64,000 bases of DNA. Source: Adhaeribacter radiodurans (GTDB taxonomy: Bacteria > Bacteroidota > Bacteroidia > Cytophagales > Hymenobacteraceae). The notes under the pieces are model-generated. The model did no database searches. It was given only the letters and a program-made list of their open reading frames with translations, and was not told the DNA's origin. Below are positions 30,039 through 38,761 of this stretch, piece after piece. The DNA is taken from NCBI RefSeq assembly GCF_014075995.1, contig NZ_CP055153.1, forward strand, positions 3,968,001 to 4,032,000. Direction: 5' to 3'. The translations under genes and the position numbers were made by a program. Every line of letters begins with the position of its first letter. Position 1 is the stretch's first letter.

Positions 30039-31253
30039 ATGAAAAAATATACAAATTTAGTAAGTTATTGGCTGTTCGTTTGGGTGTTGCTTTTGGCCGG
30101 TTGCCAGCCCGATGATTCAGGCGATAACGTTACCCCAGAACCCGATGGTAGTGAACTCTTTGTGTCGGCAGATGCAAAAACTACTATCTCAAAAACTATT
30201 TTACAAGGTTATGCTCTTACTGCCGGGTACGGCCGTTTCTTATCTGCTATAAAGTACAATGTTGCTTTTTATAAATTTACTTATAAAACTACTTACCGCG
30301 ATAACCCAATAGAAGTATCGGGTTTGCTGGCTATACCGCAAAATACGCCTACCCCCCCTGCTATACTAAGCGCTCAACACGGCACTATGTTCGCTAACGC
30401 CGATGCTCCTTCTAATTTTCCGGCTAGTTTTACAGGGTTCGAATTATTTGCGGCCGCGGGCTATATTACATTAATTCCGGACTTCATTGGGTTTGGTGTT
30501 TCTCAAAATACTTTTCACCCTTACTACGACCAGAAATCTTCTGCATCCACCGTGGTAGATATGATAAAAGCAGCGAAGTGGTACTTAAAAAGTGCCAACA
30601 TTACAGCCAATAATAATTTGTTTTTAGTAGGTTATTCCGAAGGCGGCTACGTAACCATGGCCGCTCAAAAAGAAATTGAAACCAATCCGGATCATAAATT
30701 AACGCTTACGGCAGCAGCGGCCGGAGCGGGCGGTTACGATTTAACCGGCATGCTCACCGGCATTGCTACTACAACTACGTATCCTAATCCCTCTTTTCTG
30801 GCCTTTATTATTCAAGCTTATAATACTACTTACGACTGGAAACGACCTTTAACCGATTTTTTCCAGGAACCTTACGCGACTACCATTCCTGCTTTATTTG
30901 ATGGCACCAAAGACATTGATGCCATTAACCAAGGTTTAACTAACAGCCCGGCCGCGTTATTTAACCCAGCTTTTTACGCTGGTTTACAAAACCCAACCGG
31001 CGAACAAACTTTAAAAAAGGCTTTAACGGATAATAGTTTTCTGACCTGGGTACCGAAAAGCCCAACGCGGTTGTACCACGGTACCGCCGATGAAGCCGTT
31101 TTTTACTCTACCTCCGAAACTACTTTTAATCGTTTTAAAGCGGCCGGAGCCACCAACGTGGAATTTTTCCCGATTGAAGGCGGAATGCACCGTACCAGCA
31201 TAGAAACCATGATGATCAACGCTTTGCCTTGGTTAGAGTCCCTTAATAAGTAA
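30039..31253 (+). CDS. Secreted alpha/beta hydrolase lipoprotein (secretory lipase/esterase-like)
   Basis: A 404-residue lipoprotein: lipobox LLAGC (C22), then an acidic linker. The alpha/beta hydrolase triad is visible: nucleophile elbow VGYSEGGY (S200), Asp in YHGTADE (D351) and His in GGMHRTS (H384). LLAIPQNTPTPPAILSAQHG carries the oxyanion-side strand, and PDFIGFG is typical of the fungal LIP/secretory lipase-like group. A close paralog sits at 43,238-44,461 on the other strand, with nearly identical blocks (FLVGYSEGGYVTMAAQKEIET, LTDFFQEPYAT, SPTRLYHGTAD). Substrate unknown; lipase, esterase or feruloyl/acetyl esterase are possible. Confidence 0.87.
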   Translation: MKKYTNLVSYWLFVWVLLLAGCQPDDSGDNVTPEPDGSELFVSADAKTTISKTILQGYALTAGYGRFLSAIKYNVAFYKFTYKTTYRDNPIEVSGLLAIPQNTPTPPAILSAQHGTMFANADAPSNFPASFTGFELFAAAGYITLIPDFIGFGVSQNTFHPYYDQKSSASTVVDMIKAAKWYLKSANITANNNLFLVGYSEGGYVTMAAQKEIETNPDHKLTLTAAAAGAGGYDLTGMLTGIATTTTYPNPSFLAFIIQAYNTTYDWKRPLTDFFQEPYATTIPALFDGTKDIDAINQGLTNSPAALFNPAFYAGLQNPTGEQTLKKALTDNSFLTWVPKSPTRLYHGTADEAVFYSTSETTFNRFKAAGATNVEFFPIEGGMHRTSIETMMINALPWLESLNK

Positions 31254-31299
31254 ATTCTACAGCGCTTATTAATTATAACAGTAATTAATTATTTACTAT

Positions 31300-31503
31300 T
31301 TGCTAAAACAAATCAGATTCAGTTCGGTTTTTTTCAGAATAGGTTTACTGTTTCTTCTTTTATTTTTAATGCTTTTACAAGGGGGTAGTGGCTATAATAT
31401 CCCACTACAGGGATAGGATTTTTTACTTATATCCGGATTAGCTCTCATGTTATTCCTGGTTCAGTATAATCCTAATCTAAAGAATGTAACTCTTAAAAAA
31501 TAG
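31300..31503 (+). pseudogene. Possible small two-helix membrane protein interrupted by an in-frame TAG
   Basis: From TTG 31300 the frame reads MLKQIRFSSVFFRIGLLFLL...QGGSGYNIPLQG, meets TAG at 31414, and continues in the same frame DFLLISGLALMLFLVQYNPN...LKK to a TAG at 31501. The two halves each form one strongly hydrophobic helix, with a short Gly/Tyr turn between them and a basic tail, as in small two-helix membrane proteins. I do not recognise the family. It could be a decayed gene, a point nonsense mutation, or two unrelated chance frames in AT-rich DNA (hydrophobic codons are common there). Confidence 0.35.
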
Positions 31504-31532
31504 GTGAGATCTATTCCAATAAGTCTGCTGCT

Positions 31533-31685
31533 ATGGGTTCTGATTTTCTTTTTAAAATTTTAAGAGAGTTCTCTCTCTTCGACTACGAAGCGGGTAGCGT
31601 TAAAGTAATATTATGGAGCTTTTTAGGTTTATTAATTTTTTCAGGAAGAATCTTACTATGGGTATTAATAAGATCTAAAATTTAG
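31533..31685 (+). CDS. Small putative membrane protein, 50 residues
   Basis: ATG 31533 opens MGSDFLFKILREFSLFDYEAG followed by one hydrophobic helix (VILWSFLGLLIFSGRILLWV) and a basic end (IRSKI). It begins 29 bases after the interrupted frame at 31300-31503 and may belong with it. The family is not recognised. The mannanase gene starts 58 bases downstream. Confidence is limited because no homolog search was possible and the region is AT-rich. Confidence 0.4.
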   Translation: MGSDFLFKILREFSLFDYEAGSVKVILWSFLGLLIFSGRILLWVLIRSKI

Positions 31686-31743
31686 AATAGCCAATTATTT
31701 TAAATAATTTACTAAATCTAAAATTATTTGTAAGAAAAGTAGA

Positions 31744-32886
31744 ATGCCGAAAAAGTTAATGTTGTCTGTAATTTTTGTGTTGTTGGCATTTCAGGTAGTT
31801 CAGGCGCAAAAGAATAAACCCATCGATCGGAAAGCTACCCGGCAAACCAAAGCCTTATACCATAATCTACGGAAGCTAGCCAAAAAACAGACGCTTTTCG
31901 GTCATCAGCACGCCACCGAATACGGCCATGGCTGGATGGGCGACTTTGATCGCTCCGACGTAAAATCGGTAACCGGCTCGCACCCCGCCATAATTGGAAT
32001 AGATTTTAGCGGCTTTTCGGGTAGGCCAGCAGAGGCAATCCAGACGGCTAAAGAACGGGTAAGAAAGACGGTAATAGATACCTACAACCGGGGAGGCGTA
32101 ATTACGGCAGCCTGGCATTTTTCTAATCCCATATCTCCGGGTGGTTTCAATTGGGTCGATTCGGTATCTAAACCGGCAGTAGGTTCTATTATTCCGGGTG
32201 GCGAGGCGCACGCGCAGTATAAAGAAATTCTGCGGGGAGTTGGCGAGTGGGCCCATACGGTAAAAGGCAATGATGGTAAGTTAGTACCTATTATTTTCAG
32301 GCCGTACCACGAGTTCGACGGCGGTTGGTTTTGGTGGGGCAAACCCCACGCTTCGCGCGAAGATTTTATTACATTATGGCAGTTTACCGTTTCGTATTTA
32401 CGCGACAGCTTACAGGTGCACAATTTTATTTACGCTTTTTCGCCGGATAATAAATTCAGAACCGAAGCGCAATATTTAGAGCGGTACCCCGGCGACGAGT
32501 GGGTAGATATGGTAGGGGTTGATAATTACGGCGATATGGGCCGGAACCGTTTTGCTCCCGATACAGCAGCTTTAAAACTTAAAATTGTATCAGATTACGC
32601 GCAGAAAGCTGGCAAATTAGCCGCTTTTACCGAAACCGGTCTAGAGTCCATTCCAGATACTACCTGGTGGACCAACATGCTTCTGAAAACCATGAAAACT
32701 TACCCGGTGCAACTTACTTACGTGCTGGTTTGGCGCAACGATATGCGCAGCCCTACTCACTTCTACGCACCGTTTCCTGGCCAGGTAAGCGCACCTAACT
32801 TCCTGAAGTTTTACCGCGACCCCTATACCTTATTCGAAAAAGATCTGAAGAAAATCTACCGACGAAAGTTTTTAGGAATTTTCTAA
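31744..32886 (+). CDS. GH26 endo-beta-mannanase
   Basis: A 380-residue secreted enzyme with a signal peptide (cleaved near VQAQ, residue 22). GH26 marks: KQTLFGHQHATEYG, the acid/base in FRPYHEFDGGWFWWG (E190), and the nucleophile in FTETGLE (E297), with VGVDNYGD between. Both catalytic Glu residues are present and the length fits a single GH26 module. The family hydrolyses beta-1,4-mannan and sometimes mixed-linkage glucan. No lipobox is seen, so periplasmic or secreted location is likely. No susCD pair is next to it; the nearest partners are an ABM-domain gene 23 bp downstream and esterase-like genes. Confidence 0.9.
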   Translation: MPKKLMLSVIFVLLAFQVVQAQKNKPIDRKATRQTKALYHNLRKLAKKQTLFGHQHATEYGHGWMGDFDRSDVKSVTGSHPAIIGIDFSGFSGRPAEAIQTAKERVRKTVIDTYNRGGVITAAWHFSNPISPGGFNWVDSVSKPAVGSIIPGGEAHAQYKEILRGVGEWAHTVKGNDGKLVPIIFRPYHEFDGGWFWWGKPHASREDFITLWQFTVSYLRDSLQVHNFIYAFSPDNKFRTEAQYLERYPGDEWVDMVGVDNYGDMGRNRFAPDTAALKLKIVSDYAQKAGKLAAFTETGLESIPDTTWWTNMLLKTMKTYPVQLTYVLVWRNDMRSPTHFYAPFPGQVSAPNFLKFYRDPYTLFEKDLKKIYRRKFLGIF

Positions 32887-32909
32887 AATAGTTTAAAACC
32901 TCTCCTAAC

Positions 32910-33242
32910 ATGATGGTAATTAATAAAAATTGCTCCGTCGAAATTATCCGGTACGCCATTCCGGAAACCCAACACACTGCTTTTGAAAATGCCTATACGG
33001 AGGCCGGTAAACTGTTGCAAAATTCGCCTTACTGTTTAGGATATAATTTAATAAAAGGCACAGATGAACCCGATCATTATATTCTTACCATTTACTGGAC
33101 ATCCGTAGAGGAACATTTAAATGGTTTCCGGAAGAGCAGCGATTTTGGGGCATTTTTTAATTTAATTCGTCCATTTTACACCAACATTCAGGAAATGAAG
33201 CACTACGAACAAACAAACCTAACCTGGCAGAAAGAACTTTAG
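32910..33242 (+). CDS. Antibiotic-biosynthesis-monooxygenase (ABM) domain protein
   Basis: A 110-residue single-domain protein with the dimeric alpha/beta-barrel pattern: CSVEIIRYAIPETQHTAFENAY as strand-helix, PYCLGYNLIKGTDEPDHYILTIYWTS as strands, and HLNGFRKSSDFGAFF as the second helix. Members include quinol monooxygenases and haem-degrading or purely structural proteins; function cannot be assigned. Two adjacent ATGs (32910, 32913) are both possible starts. It lies 23 bp after the mannanase gene, so it may be cotranscribed, but a functional link is not evident. Confidence 0.78.
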   Translation: MMVINKNCSVEIIRYAIPETQHTAFENAYTEAGKLLQNSPYCLGYNLIKGTDEPDHYILTIYWTSVEEHLNGFRKSSDFGAFFNLIRPFYTNIQEMKHYEQTNLTWQKEL

Positions 33243-33367
33243 CTAGTTTTAGCGGGAAACTGCTTTACTAAGTATATTCAGCACAAAGGCGGAACGGTAA
33301 ATCTTTTATTCTGAAAACTTCTCTAGCAGTTAGGAGTACACAGATTTTAAAAGTAGAAACAGCCTTC

Positions 33368-34669
33368 ATGATTGATATTTTAGTAATTGGTGCGGGTGCA
33401 GCCGGTTTAATGGCCGCCCATGAATTAAGCAAAGCAAGTAAAAAAGTAACTGTGCTGGAAGCGCGCGACCGGCTGGGCGGCCGGATTTTCACGCAAAACG
33501 ATCCGGAATTTTCATTACCCATAGAGGCGGGCGCAGAGTTTATTCACGGCGATTTACCGCTTACGCAAGCCTTGTTGCAGCAAGCCGGTGTGCCCTTACA
33601 CTTACTAGAAGGTAGAAATTACCAGGTATTAAACGGGGTTTTACAAGAATCAGAAAATTTTATCGAAGATTTTGAAATACTTCTCGACCGCTTAAACCAA
33701 CTAGAACAAGATATACCTTTTGCCGATTTTTTGGAACGCTACTTACCGGAAGACCAATTTGAAAACTTACGGAAAGCAGTAACTCGTTTTGCCGAAGGCT
33801 ACGATGCCGCTGATATTCGCCAGGCCAGTACGTTTGCTTTGCGCGAAGAATGGCAAACCGATGCTGCGGCTAATTCTTACCACCCCGTAGGCGGTTACAA
33901 CCAAATCATAGAATTGTTGGCAACTGAAATAAAAAATAATGGGGGCACCATCTTAATTGCTTCGCCGGTAACAGAAATCAAATGGCAACATAATCAAGTT
34001 CAGGTAATTTGCACTTCTGGCACTACCTACACCGCCCGTAAAATTTTGCTTACTGTACCTTTGGGCGTACTGCAAGCCGAAGCAGGTTCTGATGGGTATA
34101 TTGCTTTTTCGCCGGAGTTACCTGCCCGAAGAGCCGCCATAAACCAACTAGGATTTGGTGCCGTAATTAAAATAGTATTAGAGTTTAAAACAAATTTCTG
34201 GGAAGCAGCCGATGAACCAGCTATAGAACATAAAATGCCGGAATTAGCCTTTCTGTTTACCGATGCTTCGGCTATTTCGGCCTGGTGGACCCAATTACCG
34301 GATAAAACACCATTGCTCACCGGTTGGATAGCAGGTACGGAAGCTGAAAAACGTAGCACTTGGAGCAACCAGGAATTACTCACCGAAGCTTTACAAACGC
34401 TGGCTTATTTATTTCAAACGAACGTTGATTTTCTAAAAAGCCAGTTAAAAGCCGGACAGGTTTACAATTGGCTCTCCGACCCTTTTGCCCGGGGCGCTTA
34501 CGCGTATGCCACTGTAAATGGTAAAGCTGCCCGACAAATACTCACCTCCCCCGAAGCAGACACCTTATTTTTTGCCGGCGAAGCCTTATACGAAGGCCCC
34601 GCTATGGGAACCGTTGAAGCCGCTTTAGCAAGCGGAAAGAAAACTGCGCAGCAAATTTTAAATTCCTAA
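33368..34669 (+). CDS. FAD-dependent amine oxidase (flavin monoamine oxidase family)
   Basis: A 433-residue flavoprotein. The dinucleotide-binding motif is at the start (VIGAGAAGLMAAHEL, residues 6-20), followed by VLEARDRLGGRI, the FAD-contacting motif of amine oxidases, and AGAEFIHGD. Near the C-terminus, TLFFAGEALYEGPAMGTVEAALASGKKTA is the flavin-closing motif. No signal peptide, so cytoplasmic. The substrate (polyamine, aromatic amine or other) cannot be deduced. It follows the ABM gene by 125 bp on the same strand. Confidence 0.9.
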   Translation: MIDILVIGAGAAGLMAAHELSKASKKVTVLEARDRLGGRIFTQNDPEFSLPIEAGAEFIHGDLPLTQALLQQAGVPLHLLEGRNYQVLNGVLQESENFIEDFEILLDRLNQLEQDIPFADFLERYLPEDQFENLRKAVTRFAEGYDAADIRQASTFALREEWQTDAAANSYHPVGGYNQIIELLATEIKNNGGTILIASPVTEIKWQHNQVQVICTSGTTYTARKILLTVPLGVLQAEAGSDGYIAFSPELPARRAAINQLGFGAVIKIVLEFKTNFWEAADEPAIEHKMPELAFLFTDASAISAWWTQLPDKTPLLTGWIAGTEAEKRSTWSNQELLTEALQTLAYLFQTNVDFLKSQLKAGQVYNWLSDPFARGAYAYATVNGKAARQILTSPEADTLFFAGEALYEGPAMGTVEAALASGKKTAQQILNS

Positions 34670-34928
34670 TTCCCGCAGGAATTTAAATCATGTAAACATG
34701 TTACAATCCGAATATTTTCATTAGCTTACTAAAATTTATAAGGAGCAAATGAGGGAGCTATTCTCTTTTTCCGAGAATTGTTAAAAATAAAATTATTTAG
34801 GTAAATAATACTACTAATTCTGCGTGAAGTACGGAAAAAGACCATAGAAAATACGGTAAGTACTTAGTTTTATGAACTATAAAAGTATTCCTCGTGTATG
34901 GCCATATATAATCTAAAACAGTTTTTTT

Positions 34929-35129
34929 ATGTTGTTAGAAAGGCCAATGGCTCTTAACATCTCCTTTTATCATTGTAATAAAGAAAAAATAAAACATCAT
35001 TATGCGGGACGTTATTTACTCATTAAAGACGAAAAAATTATTGGTGATTTTAATGCCTGGTTAGAGGCGTGTAAACACGGTCTGAGGTTATTTAATAACG
35101 ATGATTTCTTTATTAAATATTGCGCTTAA
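34929..35129 (+). CDS. Small hypothetical protein upstream of an orphan response regulator
   Basis: A 66-residue ORF from ATG 34929, with a second ATG at codon 7. It includes HHYAGRYLLIKDEKIIGDFNAW and ends FFIKYCA. The pattern 'AGRYLLIKDEKIIGDF...A...G' recalls small DUF5678-like proteins, but this is a loose resemblance. Composition is protein-like and distinct from the shadow ORFs. It ends 69 bp before the LuxR-type regulator, same strand. No function is proposed. Confidence 0.55.
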   Translation: MLLERPMALNISFYHCNKEKIKHHYAGRYLLIKDEKIIGDFNAWLEACKHGLRLFNNDDFFIKYCA

Positions 35130-35198
35130 ATTTCTATACATTTCTCAGTTGGTTAGAAGTACCCTTCTATCTTTCGAGCAGAAACTAATAAACTTATC

Positions 35199-35843
35199 AT
35201 GATAAAAATTATAATAACAGACGATCACAAGATAGTGCGGGATGGCATTAAATCGTTATTACAAAAAGACAGTGATTTTGAAGTAGTAGCGGAAGCAGCT
35301 AATGGTCAGGATTTGGTAGATTTATTAGAAACTCAACCAGCTGATGTAGTGGTAATTGATATGAATATGCCCGTAATGGATGGGTTAAAAGCTACTGCCT
35401 ACGTGAGAGAAAAGTATCCGCAAACCAGAGTATTGGCCTTGTCAATGTTGGATCAGGAAAGCTACGTACGGCAAATATTAACGGCCGGAGCCTTGGGGTG
35501 TGTGGTAAAAAATTGCAGCCGCGAAGAATTAATTTTTGCCATTAAAAGTGTAGCCGCAGGTAACAAATTTATTTGTTCGGAATTAGCCTACAAATTTTTG
35601 GAAACCGAGCAAACAACGGCCGCAAACGAACAAGCCGCTACCGAAAAAGAAGCTTTAAGTAAATGCGAGTTAAATGTTTTACGCCTGATTGCCGAAGGTT
35701 ATACCAATGCGGAAATTGCCGATAAATTGTTTAACAGCAAACGTACCATTGAATCGCACCGGCAAAATTTACTATTAAAAACGCAATGTAAAAACACCGC
35801 CGCTCTAATAAAATACGCTTTGGTGCATCATTTAATAGATTAA
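35199..35843 (+). CDS. NarL/LuxR-family response regulator (orphan)
   Basis: A 214-residue regulator. The receiver domain occupies residues 1-120 with the acidic pocket DDH near residue 8, phosphoacceptor D54 (VVIDMNMPVMDG), and the conserved Lys in VVKN. A LuxR-type helix-turn-helix follows (CELNVLRLIAEGYTNAEIADKLFNSKRTIESHRQNLL, near 160-195). No histidine kinase is adjacent, so its sensor must be elsewhere. A strong terminator lies 62 bp downstream. The small 66-residue ORF precedes it. Confidence 0.92.
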   Translation: MIKIIITDDHKIVRDGIKSLLQKDSDFEVVAEAANGQDLVDLLETQPADVVVIDMNMPVMDGLKATAYVREKYPQTRVLALSMLDQESYVRQILTAGALGCVVKNCSREELIFAIKSVAAGNKFICSELAYKFLETEQTTAANEQAATEKEALSKCELNVLRLIAEGYTNAEIADKLFNSKRTIESHRQNLLLKTQCKNTAALIKYALVHHLID

Positions 35844-35905
35844 ATACTGCTTACGCCAGGTATTTTGAGCTAAATTTACTTTAGGGTTTAATAATACCAT
35901 AGAAG

Positions 35906-35956
35906 GCAGCGGTCCTCACCGGCACCTTTACCCGGCCAGGATCGCTGCTTTTTTTT
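35906..35956 (+). terminator. Intrinsic terminator after the response regulator
   Basis: GC-rich 17-bp stem with a few mismatches (GCAGCGGTCCTCACCGG against CCGGCCAGGATCGCTGC, 35906-35948) followed by eight T residues. Confidence 0.9.
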
Positions 35957-36078
35957 GTAATCTATCTTTCAAATTTAAGGGCGAATCTTAACCCTCCCAT
36001 TTCCGCTACTTTATTCTTATCCTTTAAAGAAAATGCTTTTTATAAACCCGACCGCTACCCTACGCGTAATCGGGAATT

Positions 36079-36483
36079 ATGGAAGACAAGCACCCACAAA
36101 ATAAGTTTAGCCATTTAATAAAAGTACGTCAAGAAGATATTGATGTAATGGGGCACGTAAACAATGTGGTTTACCTGCGTTGGGTACAGGAAGTTGCCAC
36201 TGCTCATTGGGAATACGCTGCTCCCGAAAATATAAAATCGCTTTACCTGTGGGTAGTGCTCCGCCACGAAATAGATTATCATCGTCCGGCCTTTTTAAAC
36301 GACGACATTCAAGGCCTTACCTGGGTAGGAACGCACCAGGGAGCTAAATTCGAACGTTTCGTTAGTTTGTACCGGGCCGGCTCCGATCAACTGCTTGCCT
36401 CCGCTAAAACTACCTGGTGTTTGCTGGATGCCGTTACTATGCGCCCCAAACGCATTGAGCAGGACGTATTATCCATTTTATAG
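36079..36483 (+). CDS. Acyl-CoA thioesterase, 4-hydroxybenzoyl-CoA thioesterase type (hotdog fold)
   Basis: A 134-residue single hotdog domain. The motif QEDIDVMGHVNNVVYLRWVQEVATAHW (residues 18-44) has the catalytic Asp (D22) and the HVNN turn typical of YbgC/4HBT-type enzymes. A later strand reads HEIDYHRPAFLNDDI. It hydrolyses acyl-CoA thioesters in the cytoplasm; chain-length preference unknown. Isolated gene, after the terminator at 35,956. Confidence 0.88.
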   Translation: MEDKHPQNKFSHLIKVRQEDIDVMGHVNNVVYLRWVQEVATAHWEYAAPENIKSLYLWVVLRHEIDYHRPAFLNDDIQGLTWVGTHQGAKFERFVSLYRAGSDQLLASAKTTWCLLDAVTMRPKRIEQDVLSIL

Positions 36484-36604
36484 TAGTATCTTCTAAAGTT
36501 CTGGGGATATCTATTTAGTAAAATAATAAATTTTGTGATTTACTGGCTTTCCTCTACATTTAAAGTTCTAAAATTTTTACTTAACCATTCTTTCTCTAAC
36601 CAAC

Positions 36605-37738
36605 ATGCTTAAAAATTTACTAAAATGGTACTCGCGGCCAATTGTGTTCGCTGCCTTTGTTTTTTTTACAAATTGCCAAAACAAAAAGACCGAAGATCAA
36701 AATCAAGATTCTAGCAATACGGCCGCAACCGAAGAACAGGCACCGAAAACAAATCGTACTTATTTAAACAAACCCCTGATTTCCGAGATTTATACCGCCG
36801 ACCCCTCGGCCCACGTATTTAATAACCGGATTTACATTTATCCATCACACGATATTGAGTCGAATATTGCCCAAAACGATAACGGTGATCATTTTGCCAT
36901 GCGCGATTATCATATTTTATCCATGGATAGCATTGGCGGCAAAGTTACCAATCATGGCGTAGCTTTAGATATGAAAGATGTTCCGTGGGCGGGACGGCAG
37001 CTTTGGGCACCCGATGCGGCTTTTGCCAACGGAAAATATTATTTATACTTTCCGGCTAAAGATAAAAGCGATGTATTCCGGATTGGGGTAGCTACCTCTA
37101 CTTCGCCTACTGGTCCGTTTAAAGCCGAACCAAAACCCATTGAAGGCAGCTTTAGCATTGACCCGGCCGTTTTTAAAGATGATAACGGCAATTATTATAT
37201 GTATTTTGGCGGAATCTGGGGTGGTCAGTTACAACGGTGGCAAAACGGCAAATACGATCCGAACGGCTCTAAAACCGATTTAGGAAAAGAAAATGAGTCT
37301 GCTCTTACCGCTAAAGTAGTACGCTTAAGTAAAGATATGCTGCATTTTGCGGAACCGGTTAAAGATGTGGTTATTTTGGATAAAGAAGGCAAGCCCTTGT
37401 TAACCAAAGACCACGATCGTCGCTTTTTTGAAGCGGCCTGGATGCATAAATACAACGGCAAGTATTATTTTTCTTACTCCACCGGCGACACGCATTATAT
37501 TGCCTACGCCACCGGCGACAATCCTTACGGACCGTTTACTTACCAGGGCGTGATTTTAAATCCGGTACTCGGCTGGACGAACCATCAATCTATTGTGGAG
37601 GTAAACAAAAAATGGTATTTATTTTACCACGATACTGAGTTATCCAACGGCCAAACGCACCTACGGAATGTTAAAGTTACCGAACTTAAACATAACCCAG
37701 ATGGCACCATCGAGACCATTACGGCCTATAAAGAATAA
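36605..37738 (+). CDS. GH43-family lipoprotein (arabinofuranosidase/xylosidase type)
   Basis: A 377-residue lipoprotein, lipobox FFTNC (C24), then a charged linker. Five-bladed propeller of GH43 with the three expected acids: base in YTADPSAHVF (D66), pKa-modulating Asp in GSFSIDPAVF (D186), and acid in RRFFEAAWMHKY (E276). The motif NHQSIVE and the DTELSNGQTHLR end also fit. The family acts on arabinan, arabinoxylan or xylan oligosaccharides; the subfamily is undetermined. The gene stands alone, 121 bp downstream of the thioesterase gene. Confidence 0.9.
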   Translation: MLKNLLKWYSRPIVFAAFVFFTNCQNKKTEDQNQDSSNTAATEEQAPKTNRTYLNKPLISEIYTADPSAHVFNNRIYIYPSHDIESNIAQNDNGDHFAMRDYHILSMDSIGGKVTNHGVALDMKDVPWAGRQLWAPDAAFANGKYYLYFPAKDKSDVFRIGVATSTSPTGPFKAEPKPIEGSFSIDPAVFKDDNGNYYMYFGGIWGGQLQRWQNGKYDPNGSKTDLGKENESALTAKVVRLSKDMLHFAEPVKDVVILDKEGKPLLTKDHDRRFFEAAWMHKYNGKYYFSYSTGDTHYIAYATGDNPYGPFTYQGVILNPVLGWTNHQSIVEVNKKWYLFYHDTELSNGQTHLRNVKVTELKHNPDGTIETITAYKE

Positions 37739-38114
37739 GAATTTAAAATTTTGATTTATTCCACGATATAAGAATCAGGGTTTGAAAAAGTCTTGCGACT
37801 TAGAAAGAGGTAATAGTAAAAAGAGGAAATAGTAAAAGAGTAATAAATTATACAGTAAATCAGGAACCTCATTATGGCGCGGATTTACTTCCGTGCCTAT
37901 TGCTAATCAACCTTTTTCAACTTGAATAATTTAGCGGTGTTGCTGTTTACGATTAAAAGGAAAGGCACGGAAGTAAATCCGCGCCATAGAAGGGGGACTA
38001 GAATGAGAAATACCCTTACTAGTTATTTTTAGAAGAAACCTCTACTTTTTACACAGCTTAATACCGAAACAAAAACAACAGCTACTGGTTAAAAAGGAAT
38101 AATTTATTAAAAGC
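37739..38114. other. Intergenic region with a palindromic repeat element
   Basis: 376 bases between the GH43 and msrA genes on the plus strand. The main content is the 116-bp inverted-repeat element at 37873-37988. No ORF is convincing. Confidence 0.55.
37873..37988. repeat. Palindromic repeat element, copy 1 (26-bp perfect arms)
   Basis: Arms 37873-37898 and 37963-37988 are perfect reverse complements; the core is GGCGCGGATTTACTTCCGTG. The 64-nt interior includes TAATTTAGCGGTGTTGCTG. A related element is at 56985-57051. It looks like a dispersed intergenic repeat rather than a terminator. Confidence 0.75.
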
Positions 38115-38669
38115 ATGGAAAACGAAGCGCAAGAAAATAAAAATTACGAATTAGCTACTTTTGCGGGAGGGTGCTTCTGGTGCATGGTAAAGCCTTTTGA
38201 TCAATGGCCGGGAGTAATAAAAGTAGTGTCGGGCTATACGGGCGGTACTACTCCTAATCCAACGTACGAGCAGGTTTGTTCCGACCGCACCGGGCATTAC
38301 GAAGCGGTGCAAATTACTTTTGATCCTAGCCTGATTTCCTACGATGAAATTTTAACTACTTTCTGGCAATCTATTGATCCTACGGATTCAGGTGGTCAGT
38401 TTGGAGACCGGGGCAGCTCATATAAAACCGCTATTTTTTATCACACGGAAGAACAAAAAGCTGCCGCCGAAAAGTCGAAATCCGAATTGCAGGCGAATGG
38501 CCCTTTTCAGGGCTTACCTATTGTTACGCCTATTTTGCCCGCTAAACCTTTTTACCCCGCCGAAAATTACCACCAGGATTATTACAAAAAGAATCCGATG
38601 CATTACCAGCGGTACAGCGTAGGTTCCGGCCGGGCAGGATTTTTAGAAAGACACTGGAAGAAAGCCTAA
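38115..38669 (+). CDS. msrA: Peptide-methionine (S)-S-oxide reductase MsrA
   Basis: A 184-residue MsrA that reduces methionine-S-sulfoxide using thioredoxin. The catalytic motif GGCFWC gives nucleophile C20 with a second Cys at 23. VSGYTGG, TGHYEAVQITFDP, PTDSGGQFGDRGSSYKTAIF and AENYHQDYY are family blocks. No signal peptide and no MsrB fusion. It forms a convergent pair with the universal-stress gene and shares the hairpin at 38716-38750. Confidence 0.96.
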   Translation: MENEAQENKNYELATFAGGCFWCMVKPFDQWPGVIKVVSGYTGGTTPNPTYEQVCSDRTGHYEAVQITFDPSLISYDEILTTFWQSIDPTDSGGQFGDRGSSYKTAIFYHTEEQKAAAEKSKSELQANGPFQGLPIVTPILPAKPFYPAENYHQDYYKKNPMHYQRYSVGSGRAGFLERHWKKA

Positions 38670-38715
38670 AGGGAAACTCATCCTACTTTATTCACTTAAA
38701 AATTTACTATTTATA

Positions 38716-38755
38716 GTGCTACCCAAACTTACTTTAAGGTTGGGTAGCACTTTTC
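38716..38755 (+). terminator. Intrinsic terminator after msrA
   Basis: Stem GTGCTACCCAA (38716-38726) with TTGGGTAGCAC (38740-38750), then a T-rich tail. It lies between convergent genes. Confidence 0.85.
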
Positions 38756-38761
38756 TTTTTA

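Larger units (their letters stand above)
31254..31743. other. 490-bp gap holding two small membrane-peptide ORFs
   Basis: Between the hydrolase and mannanase genes. It contains an interrupted 67-codon frame (31300-31503) and an intact 50-codon frame (31533-31685), both on the plus strand. No other structure was recognised. Confidence 0.5.

Noticed and set aside
31876-32423. Antisense ORFs of 126 and 113 codons
   Set aside because: They overlap the GH26 mannanase, whose catalytic motifs are intact on the plus strand.
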